From NCBI GenBank assembly GCA_029237695.1, contig CM055265.1, positions 120,543,078-120,607,077 on the forward strand: a DNA stretch of 64,000 nucleotides, written 5' to 3'. Source of the DNA: Conchocele bisecta (taxonomy: Eukaryota; Mollusca; Bivalvia; Lucinida; Thyasiridae). Numbering within the stretch: the first letter of the stretch is position 1; each line of letters opens with the position of its first letter. Positions 57,848-64,000 of the stretch are shown here, piece after piece. The notes below the pieces were generated by a model. That model saw only the letters and a program-made list of their open reading frames with translations, was not told the origin of the DNA and ran no database searches. Made by a program: the position numbers and the translations under genes.

Positions 57848-59125
57848 TTAATATATCACACTCATCTTGTTTCCGTCTGACTTTAATGATAGCATCTTGT
57901 CTGAGATGACAAGAGCAAATGCTTCAGTGTTAGCAGGAACGTTTGCGCCAAACTGCATCTAGATTTGGATGTCTAGCATACCACCCTTCAGTCTCTCGCT
58001 CTGCTTGCTCACAAAGACAAACACAAAGAATGGGTATAAATCCTTGTAATCGCTCAGAGTGATGTTTTGGTTACTTACCAACTCATCCATGTGATAAAAC
58101 TTGGATCTGAATTGAGCAGCATCTCTATACACCCTACTAAACTGTTGTTTATCGAAGGAAAGATTGTAATCAACAGCTGGGTATCTAATTGAGTTTAACG
58201 TGATAAACATGTTTTTCACATTAACGTTGACAAAGACGGAGGGGTTCTTCTCTTGATCGTTAGCCTTCTCAGTCTGGAATCCAACAATAACCCAACGAGG
58301 TCTCTCCGGTAAGGACTTAACACTCAGTCTCCAGGGAAAATTGGTAGTCTGGGGGACTGACATGTGTTCACAGTGTCTCATTCTGTAAATAACTGGTAAA
58401 TTCGCCTTTGACTCAATCGTCTTGCACAGCTGGAACTTTTCGGTATCATCTGGTAGCACATGTGGCATGAACCAAGAAAGATTATCAAGAGTTATTTTAC
58501 CAGGGTCGACCTCACCGTCCCTAAAGATTGCATCATCGTTACCCTTTCGGACAAGAGTCAGGGTCTGCGTGAGACCGTAGATGATTTTGGAGTAGTCCTC
58601 ACAAAAACCAAATATGTGTTTCAATGGGATTATGAAGCTAAATGTTCCTTTGGGGTTTGGAGATTTAATGATATAGTTTTGTCTGACTGCAAAACCAGAA
58701 TTATCCGCAATAATTGCAGTTGCTCCCGTATCTTTATACCAGAGCTGATTCAAACCCTGACTTTTGCTAAAGTCATCAGGGTATTTCAACAAACCCAGCA
58801 TGGTAGTTGCCTGACCAGGAGAATTGAGAGATTCAATCTCTTGCCCAGAGAGCTGATATTTGATGTCGCTAAACAAATGCATAATAGCATTGTTTTTAAG
58901 AGAAACTTCATCATCATTAGCATATGAAGAGTTGTCTACCTTTGTGAGCCTACCTTCAACTATTAGATAAGACCCACTTGGATGTGTAAATATATCTTGT
59001 CTCAAAATGTCGATCCTGATCTCCTTTTGATTGTTTATATTTGGTCCAGTTATATACTAATGATACTCATATTCTTCAATACTCTCATCGCTCATGGGAG
59101 CTTCAGTAAAGCTTAGAATGTCCAT
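57848..59125 (-). pseudogene. Major capsid protein, double jelly-roll type, two in-frame stops
   Basis: I chose the ATG at 59125 because its frame (MDILSFTEAPMSDESIEEYE) is continuous with the long frame and is preceded by TATAAA. The frame would run 425 codons to TAA at 57848. TAG codons interrupt it at 59057-59059 (codon 23) and 57959-57961 (near the end). Visible family features are DIFTHPSGSYLIVEGRLTK, GQATTMLGLLKYPDDFS, NFPWRLSVKSLPERPRWVIV and, after the second stop, FALVISDKML. It would form the pseudo-hexameric capsomers of the virion. Length and pattern match the double jelly-roll proteins found in cnidarian and mollusc genomes (from memory). A 155-codon frame on the opposite strand is a shadow. 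Confidence 0.78.
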
Positions 59126-59166
59126 TTTATACTAGCAAGATATTTTGTTAAATCGTTTTTCACGAA

Positions 59167-59542
59167 TTAACAAACCAGATACAATTGTGGAGATGTCTTC
59201 GCACCTCCAAGGTATATACTCCTAAGCTTGACATACTTTGCTTCACTTGCCTTAAATCTTATGTATTTCTTAATCTTTGGATATATCTTATTACCATACA
59301 CAAGCGTTACCTTATCCAGACCTTATCTACTAGGTAATCATTCACCTCTTCCTCTATTTCTTTCATCCTTTTTAAATGTTTTTTTGACAATGTGATAGGT
59401 ACTGAGTTGCTATTATACTTACCTTCCTGAACATCCTCTATCACATCTTCATCATCAAGCTTCATCACCGCATTCTTAATGATGATAGATGCAGACTGGT
59501 ACTTGGGATAGCTTACTCTCTCGAATTTGAGTAATCATTCAT
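59167..59542 (-). pseudogene. Short unknown gene of the element, frameshifted twice
   Basis: The conserved upstream motif (59543-59570) ends at ATG 59542 (MNDYSNSRE). The frame shifts at once into one with YPKYQSASIIIKNAVMKLDD and LSKKHLKRMKEIEEEVNDYL, then near 59325 into one with VYGNKIYPKIKKYIRFKASE and IYLGGAKTSPQLYLVC ending at TAA 59167-59169. About 120 residues in total. Function unknown. The preserved promoter motif and clean coding bias over three frames support a real gene. Confidence 0.55.
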
Positions 59543-59570
59543 TTTTATTAAGAAATTCATTTCTTTAAGG
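59543..59570 (-). promoter_or_regulatory. Conserved upstream motif, copy at 59542 gene
   Basis: Minus strand CCTTAAAGAAATGAATTTCT then TAATAAAA and ATG. The inner AAGAAATGAATTTCTT is an inverted repeat. It is nearly identical to the motifs at 59972 and 60314. Confidence 0.65.
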
Positions 59571-59620
59571 CATTCAATTTTTTTAGTTCATGTTTCCCAC
59601 AAATTAAAAAAAAGTATTTT

Positions 59621-59971
59621 TTAATCAGCTGTAAAAGTTGAGATGCTTGACTTCAACTTTGTCATCTCTTGATCCTCTACTGTTTTTACTGTTTCTGTTG
59701 GGTCAATCATTTGCCAGACTTTGTCTATGAGCTTATTCATCATGACTTTGTCTTGGTTCTGACTGGCTAGGAGCTTATTGATTATGATTTTGAACGTCAG
59801 GACTTCGTCTTCGAGCTCACTGATATGGAGCTTCATGGCTTCGTCTTCAAGATGAGTTACTTTGACTATGTCTCCGATGTCTTTGACTTTGTCTTTGAGC
59901 TTACTGACTAATACATCTCTCTCTTGAGCTTCACTTTGTCTTCGAGCTTCGTGGTCTTTTATAATCAACAT
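59621..59971 (-). CDS. Coiled-coil protein of the element, 116 residues
   Basis: The frame is intact from ATG 59971 to its stop at 59621. It is almost entirely charged heptads (VSKLKDKVKDIGDIVKVTHL, LHISELEDEVLTFKIIINKL), with no signal peptide or membrane segment. The gene is preceded by the shared motif, which overlaps the stop codon of the gene upstream. It could be a stalk or scaffold protein; the function is unknown. The near-repeated DNA pattern of CTTTGTCT and TGAGCTTA blocks suggests growth by internal duplication. Confidence 0.6.
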   Translation of the reverse strand: MLIIKDHEARRQSEAQERDVLVSKLKDKVKDIGDIVKVTHLEDEAMKLHISELEDEVLTFKIIINKLLASQNQDKVMMNKLIDKVWQMIDPTETVKTVEDQEMTKLKSSISTFTAD

Positions 59972-60000
59972 ACTTTTATTAAGAAATTCATTTCTTTAGC
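59972..60000 (-). promoter_or_regulatory. Conserved upstream motif, copy at 59971 gene
   Basis: Minus strand GCTAAAGAAATGAATTTCTT then AATAAAAGT before ATG. The TAA of the upstream gene (59996-59998) lies inside the motif. Confidence 0.65.
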
Positions 60001-60313
60001 TCATCTTGGAAATTCCATTCTGGAGGGTACTTGCGACTGCGATAAGTTTCTTTGTCTTTTTAATAATTTCTATTGTCTCCATCATCCTTGTAGAACAGAC
60101 GTTCTTTTCATCATCAATCATGTTCTTCATGCTAAGATATAGCGCTATGAGTTTGTCCTGGATCTGTCTCCATTTGACATAGTCTTGGAGACGATTTTCT
60201 TCGTTTAGGACCATATAGACTCTGCCTTGACTGATATCGACTTTGTCATCTCTTAGGAGCTCATAGTAGAATTCGTCTTGGAGTTTCATAGCTTTTGATA
60301 ATAGATCATTCAT
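59996..60313 (-). CDS. Helical protein of the element, 105 residues
   Basis: The frame is intact from ATG 60313 to TAA 59996. The sequence (MNDLLSKAMKLQDEFYYELL, LQDYVKWRQIQDKLIALYLS, TLQNGISKMS) predicts long amphipathic helices. It has the same upstream motif as its downstream neighbour and may be related to it. Function unknown. Confidence 0.6.
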   Translation of the reverse strand: MNDLLSKAMKLQDEFYYELLRDDKVDISQGRVYMVLNEENRLQDYVKWRQIQDKLIALYLSMKNMIDDEKNVCSTRMMETIEIIKKTKKLIAVASTLQNGISKMS

Positions 60314-60342
60314 TATATTAAGAAAAACATTTCTTTAAGGCA
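60314..60342 (-). promoter_or_regulatory. Conserved upstream motif, copy at 60313 gene
   Basis: Minus strand GCCTTAAAGAAATGTTTTTC then TTAATATA and ATG. It differs from the 59543 copy at only a few positions. Confidence 0.65.
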
Positions 60343-60421
60343 TATTCAATTTTGTTCCTCCTTAAATATAACTTTATGTATTATGTTTGGAGGAAAATGT
60401 GAAATACAAGGGTGTACACCA

Positions 60422-60777
60422 TCAATTTGTTTTCCCATTCATCTTTCGAGCAAGGTCATGGATAGAAACTGCATTACCTAATCGATCAGTGTATTGATGT
60501 TTTGTGCACTTGGATGCATCGCAGACGTCAAGATTGCGTGTGATTTAGGGGTGATTGTAACTCCCCTTTCGAACAGTTTCTTCCCTTTGGGGGTGAGAAT
60601 CTTTGTAACTCCCCTTTTGATAAGTTTATCCCCTGTATCAAAAGCCGCTCTCTTTACCGCTTCTTTGGTAACATCCCATATAGCTTTTGTTGTGGCGGAT
60701 GCTGCGAGTCTTGAGAGCAAACTACCGATGGGTTCAAATATTCCTGAACCACCAATGACATCGACTTTTAAATCCAT
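60422..60777 (-). pseudogene. Small hydrophobic and basic protein of the element, frameshifted near its end
   Basis: From ATG 60777, 99 codons run to TAG 60478. They include GGSGIFEPIGSLLSRLAASA, TKAIWDVTKEAVKRAAF and KRGVTKILTPKGKKLFERG. An overlapping frame from about 60484 (LGNAVSIHDLARKMNG) ends at TGA 60422 and looks like the displaced C-terminus, so a one-base shift is likely. The amphipathic N-terminal helix and basic tail recall small virion core or membrane-interacting proteins. The role is inference. The gene sits directly downstream of the DUF8207-type gene. Confidence 0.55.
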
Positions 60778-60800
60778 GATTTTTTAAGATATACATACTT

Positions 60801-61613
60801 TTATAAATGAGATGAAATCTGTTTATATGAACAATTGTCTATTACTTTTTGACTCTTCAACTTATTCAAGATGGATATTATCTCATCCTTTACTCCTGTA
60901 TTTCCCGCTGACTTGCTAGCCATCAGTAGAGAAAAACGATCTGCCAAAGCATCAACGTCTCGATGCATGCCTTGTCCGACAAACGGCCGATCTTTCCATA
61001 TTTGCGCCAATATATTTTTCCACTTCCATCCCTTACCAGCGTTTGGTCGCTTATCATTATGGTCATTTCCTCTGTGTAATGAGTTGGTCTTCATCATTAT
61101 CTCAGCATACGTGTTATAGTCCTGATCTGTGTCAGAATCTGGTTTCTTATCTATCAATAGCTCACACAAACCAGGTGTTCCTTCATATTCTTTGTATCCA
61201 ATAACTATATTGTCATCGACTATTGCTATCTGCTTATCACCAATGTAAAAGTTCCATTGTTTATAATATAAACCATAGGTCTTGTCACCATCATCCTTTG
61301 ATGTAAGCTTTCTCAAGTACTGTTCAGCAATAGGACCACTAAAGTTGGTTTCTCCATGAGACTCCATCTGGATACTTGGAAGCTGAGGAAATCTTATAGC
61401 CTGTGGAATCTCTTCAATTCCTTTCTTAATAGGTCTAAGCTCATCAAAAAGAGCTGATGTCACAGGTTTGAAAAACTTTGAAAGATCACCTTGCCTATAT
61501 TGATAATCTACACGCTCAGCTCGATCGTTTTGCTGAATGTTCGGTTTGGTTTTGAGATACTCTTGAACTATAGAGTCCCTCTTCTCCGGATCTGTAATGT
61601 TTAGAAATGACAT
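60801..61613 (-). CDS. DUF8207-type protein, 270 residues, intact
   Basis: The frame is intact from ATG 61613 to TAA 60801. It has a charged N-terminal helix (DPEKRDSIVQEYLKTKPNIQ), a linker with QYRQGDLSKFFKPVTSALFD, and a C-terminal domain with YYKQWNFYIGDKQIAIVDDN, EGTPGLCELLIDKKP, YAEIMMKTNSL and KGWKWKNILAQIW. That domain matches, from memory, the DUF8207 domain seen in Polinton-like gene sets of cnidarians and molluscs. Its function is unknown; conserved linkage to capsid genes suggests a virion or assembly role. It is one of the few unbroken genes of the element. Confidence 0.72.
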   Translation of the reverse strand: MSFLNITDPEKRDSIVQEYLKTKPNIQQNDRAERVDYQYRQGDLSKFFKPVTSALFDELRPIKKGIEEIPQAIRFPQLPSIQMESHGETNFSGPIAEQYLRKLTSKDDGDKTYGLYYKQWNFYIGDKQIAIVDDNIVIGYKEYEGTPGLCELLIDKKPDSDTDQDYNTYAEIMMKTNSLHRGNDHNDKRPNAGKGWKWKNILAQIWKDRPFVGQGMHRDVDALADRFSLLMASKSAGNTGVKDEIISILNKLKSQKVIDNCSYKQISSHL

Positions 61614-61634
61614 TTTTCTAAAGACTAGATAATC

Positions 61635-61693
61635 TTTATCTCATCATATGATCAGTCTTTATCATCATATGATCAATCTTTATCATCATATGA
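61635..61693. repeat. Short tandem repeat with palindromic core
   Basis: Three copies of a 22-23-base unit containing ATCATATGATCA lie between the DUF8207-type gene and the hydrophobic-protein gene. They could serve as a regulatory or transcript-end signal, but no function is shown. Confidence 0.5.
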
Positions 61694-62241
61694 TCAATCA
61701 CAGATCGTTGAAGACGACTTATTTTGAATTGTCTTGAGGAAAGACTCTCTTGCTTGTTCCACCTGATCAATAGTCTTTTTGGTTTTTCGTTTTATCTCCA
61801 CTTTCATCTCCCTAATTTTTTCTAGCTCAGAAATTATCAAAGTAAACTCTTCGTCAGAAATATTGTCATCTGTAAGAGCCTTAGAGATAAGATTTTTTAT
61901 TCAGCCATTATCTTAATCTTTAAGTGCTTCTCTCCTTTCAAGGAAAGCTTCTTACTTGCATATTTTCCACATATGCTTAGTAATCCTAACCCCATAGCCG
62001 TAGCTTCCATATCTATTACTAATGGTGTGACAATGATGGTAGAAAGTAGACCAATTCCACCTGCACCAAGCCCCATACTTATAGATATGAGCCCCGCATC
62101 AATTGTAGATACGATATTGTTAGCATGATGGTACTTTTTATTCAAACCCTTTCGCTTATCGCGTTCATTCTCGAGCTCCTTTTGAATTTCATTAATTTTC
62201 TGTAAACGATATCCATAACCTCTATCGTCTGGAGGTTCCAT
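61694..62241 (-). pseudogene. Membrane protein with two hydrophobic segments, frameshifted
   Basis: From ATG 62241 the frame holds a charged head (YRLQKINEIQKELENERDKR), then AGLISISMGLGAGGIGLLST and IIVTPLVIDMEATAMGLGLL as likely membrane segments, and stops at 61897 within an A-run. The next frame continues with ISKALTDDNISDEEFTLIIS and a coiled coil (ELEKIREMKVEIKRKTKKTI) to TGA at 61694. The coding character of both parts and their end-to-end fit indicate a one-base loss. About 180 residues in all. A role as a virion membrane or membrane-penetration protein is inference. Confidence 0.6.
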
Positions 62242-62284
62242 TTTTCAATATTGATATTTTGTTATATCACCTTGCACGATTCCC

Positions 62285-62304
62285 ATTGTCCAAATTTGGA
62301 CAAT
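62285..62304. promoter_or_regulatory. Perfect 20-bp palindrome between two genes
   Basis: ATTGTCCAAATTTGGACAAT lies between the stop of the pX-like gene and the ATG of the membrane-protein gene. A dyad this exact could bind a dimeric regulator or form a hairpin; its role is not shown. Confidence 0.45.
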
Positions 62305-62370
62305 TGGTTTTTGCTTCCTCTTTAGTAACTTCTTTCTTCTTCCGCTCTCCAAATTTGAAGAGCTCATTTT

Positions 62371-62949
62371 TTACAAAAGCATTCCTAAGAGTGGGATATT
62401 TTTGAATGGACTGTTTTCACCAAGCAACAGTCCCCTTCCCACCATATTCAGACCATCCGGTCTTTTCAAATACAATCCATCACCTGCTGATTCAAGACCA
62501 GAACCACTTGTTCGTCCTAAATATAGGCCCTTTCCATCCGTCTCAACCTGAAAAACATATCCACCCCTTTTAAGGTATAGTCCATTACCTAATAACTTGT
62601 GAACACCTGTAGTAGCCATCCCAGATAATGCACTAACTCCTAAAGATAGAACAACTGTTTTCAATAGGATAGGAGCTGCTCTAGCTGCTAATCCTGCAAG
62701 TAGATGAAAAAAACCACCCTCAAATTTAAGATTATGTTTGATTTGAGCCTTACTCATTCTGATGGCCGTGGTTGCTTTTCCATTTTTATACGCCTTTACC
62801 AATTTATTGGCTTGAACCTTTGTTAATGCGATGACATCTTCTCCACTATGACTCAATCTGATGGATACAGCTTCTCCAGATTGAAGAGCTGATTTAAGTT
62901 TTTTCTTTTGTCCATCTGAAATTGACACCTTTACGTTTGTATAATTCAT
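62371..62949 (-). CDS. Glycine-rich membrane-active protein, adenovirus pX/pVI-like, 192 residues
   Basis: The frame is intact from ATG 62949 to TAA 62371. The N-terminal half (VSISDGQKKKLKSALQSGEA, IRMSKAQIKHNLKFEGG) is basic. A hydrophobic stretch follows (HLLAGLAARAAPILLKTVVL, SLGVSALSGMATTG). The rest carries GLYL repeats (NGLYLKRGG, KGLYLGRTSGSG, DGLYLKRPDG) and ends NIPLLGMLL. Small proteins of this build are known in Polintons and adintoviruses as candidates for core or membrane-lytic proteins (family knowledge). It lies between the penton candidate and the hydrophobic protein. Confidence 0.65.
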   Translation of the reverse strand: MNYTNVKVSISDGQKKKLKSALQSGEAVSIRLSHSGEDVIALTKVQANKLVKAYKNGKATTAIRMSKAQIKHNLKFEGGFFHLLAGLAARAAPILLKTVVLSLGVSALSGMATTGVHKLLGNGLYLKRGGYVFQVETDGKGLYLGRTSGSGLESAGDGLYLKRPDGLNMVGRGLLLGENSPFKNIPLLGMLL

Positions 62950-63015
62950 TTTTTAATACAAACATATTTATTTTTAAATCGATCGTATGTAAAATCGTGC
63001 ATCTATCTGTTCTCC

Positions 63016-63750
63016 TCAGAAATTAATTTGTTTTCCGTTTTGATCTACTAACGATGTTTCCATTGAATTGATTATATCCATTATTATAGGAAGATAGACT
63101 AGATTGTGAGAGGTTTCGATGATCTTATATCCGGGTGAGACGTTGGGAAAAAAGCTATATATTGTAGATGATTGTTCTCCATTCACATACGAGCCTGAAA
63201 TTATATCTATGTTGACCAATATGCTGTTGATAGATAAGATGTTAACTATATCTTCAGATACGTTGTAGATATTAGTGTAAATTTCACTCTTAAAACCTAG
63301 AACAGTCCTAAGAGAGTTTGATATTGCAAAATCAACCTCATAGTTGTTTTCTAAAGTAAGTATTTACTTTAATGTACTAGGGTTATTCGATATTGTAATA
63401 TAATAATCATCGTTAACGCTACCATAATCACCATTTTTTCTCATCTTGCTTTGAATCGTATCATTAATATCTACTATATCATAGTTACCTTCATCTATAG
63501 TAATGTTTGTCCACGTACTACCATTATCTTTAGAGTATCTAAAGACGTTGTTTGTATAATCGATGTTTGGAAAGCTGTAGTACGTATCTAGGCCGACTAC
63601 AGCTATTTCATACGTCTTACTCTTATCGAAATCTAATGGTGGATTAAACCTAGTTTTGATTGTGTTTTTACCACTCACAACTATATGAAAATAATTTTTA
63701 GGCTCTGTATTCTTTTCAATCTTTTCTAATATATCAATAGCGCTTGTCAT
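63016..63750 (-). pseudogene. Minor capsid (penton) candidate, one in-frame stop
   Basis: I chose ATG 63750 because CATATATAAA stands directly before it; an earlier in-frame ATG at 63816 lies within the ATPase gene end. The frame would run 244 codons to TGA at 63016, interrupted by TAA at 63364-63366. It is beta-rich: YFHIVVSGKNTIKTRFNPPL, YEIAVVGLDTYYSFPNIDYT and, after the stop, FFPNVSPGYKIIETSHNLVY. Size and order next to the ATPase fit the single jelly-roll minor capsid protein of Polintons. That call is inference from position and length. Confidence 0.6.
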
Positions 63751-63772
63751 TTTATATATGACTTGTTTTTGT

Positions 63773-64000
63773 TTATATGATGTAAAATGTATCCAGTCCA
63801 CTCCTTTACTTTCCATTGTCCTTCTTACTGGTCAAGTCAATCACAACAAAACCATGTGGTTTCTCACATGCCTTTTTACTTAAATGTCTAAACTCGTCTT
63901 TTGTCATATCGCTGCCGACATGATCGTTGTAGATGTGGCTAATGTTCTTGAGATCTTGAGAAAATAAGCAGATAAAGTTTGCATTTTCGCGAATAGTCTG
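63773..64000 (-). pseudogene. C-terminal end of probable FtsK/HerA-type packaging ATPase, cut by window edge
   Basis: The open frame enters at the right edge and holds TIRENANFICLFSQDLKNIS, HIYNDHVGSDMTKDEFRHLS and PHGFVVIDLTSKKDNG, matching the end of A32-like genome-packaging ATPases as I remember them. TAA at 63806-63808 interrupts it, and the frame goes on for 10 codons to TAA at 63773-63775. The first TAA may be the true stop or another nonsense change. The Walker motifs would lie beyond 64000. Confidence 0.58.

Noticed and set aside
58460..58927. 155-codon plus-strand frame
   Set aside because: It is antisense to the capsid gene, which has clear family motifs on the minus strand.
60494..60787. 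97-codon plus-strand hydrophobic frame
   Set aside because: It is antisense to the small basic protein gene and has no motif of its own.
62250..62400. Overlapping frame with NELFKFGERKKKEVTKEEAK
   Set aside because: It has no start codon, overlaps the end of the pX-like gene and is under 50 codons. Not enough support for a gene.
51934..63816. Reassigned stop codons (TAA/TAG read as Glu) as an explanation for the in-frame stops
   Set aside because: TAA ends the pX-like, DUF8207-type and coiled-coil genes and TAG ends the fibre-like frame. Frameshifts also occur. Kept only as a remote alternative.

Overview
This window looks like genomic DNA of a bivalve mollusc, or a close lophotrochozoan relative. 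It holds one host gene split into short exons with canonical splice sites, very large introns packed with small TIR elements, tRNA-derived SINEs and Helitron/pearl-type tandem-repeat elements, and then one large viral-type element. There are no prokaryotic features. The organism call rests on repeat style (for example the SINE tail motif GACCTTAGCTGTTGA and the AAGGTCAAGGTCA tandem repeats) and was not tested by any search.

Region 1 (about 1-34.9 kb, + strand): the C-terminal part of an M17 leucyl-aminopeptidase-like gene (NPEPL1 type). Nine exons run from 1069 to 34862, carrying the metal-binding and catalytic signature NTDAEGR and a terminal TGA. The 5' exons lie outside the window. The exons total only about 1 kb. 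The introns hold at least six copies of one palindromic MITE family (A) and seven copies of another (B) across the locus, nested Helitron-like elements, and in the 12.8-kb fifth intron a giant G/C-run minisatellite (11.3-19.4 kb) repeated in inverted orientation at 20.7-22.1 kb.

Region 2 (34.9-51.9 kb): no host gene recognised. It is a mosaic of tandem arrays, long palindromes, foldback and TIR elements (two with clear target-site duplications), SINEs, a duplicated tRNA-Thr-like sequence and a GTTAA(C/A)ATG minisatellite.

Region 3 (51.9 kb to the right edge, all genes on the - strand): a Polinton/Maverick (adintovirus-like) element, truncated by the window. In transcription order from the right edge: end of a probable packaging ATPase, a minor-capsid (penton) candidate, a glycine-rich membrane-active pX-like protein, a hydrophobic two-segment protein, a DUF8207-type protein, a small hydrophobic basic protein, two coiled-coil proteins, a short unknown gene, the double-jelly-roll major capsid protein, a SAP/NUMOD1-like protein, a protein-primed B-family DNA polymerase, and a fibre-like protein. 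An integrase and protease are not in the window; they would be expected beyond 64000. Five of the genes share a conserved upstream motif ending almost at the ATG. Many genes are interrupted: ten in-frame stops and about eight frameshifts are visible, so as assembled the element is inactive. The stops are unusual in that all but perhaps one could arise from GAA, GAG or GGA by a single G-to-T change.

Most other open frames in the window are by-products of tandem repeats and were rejected.
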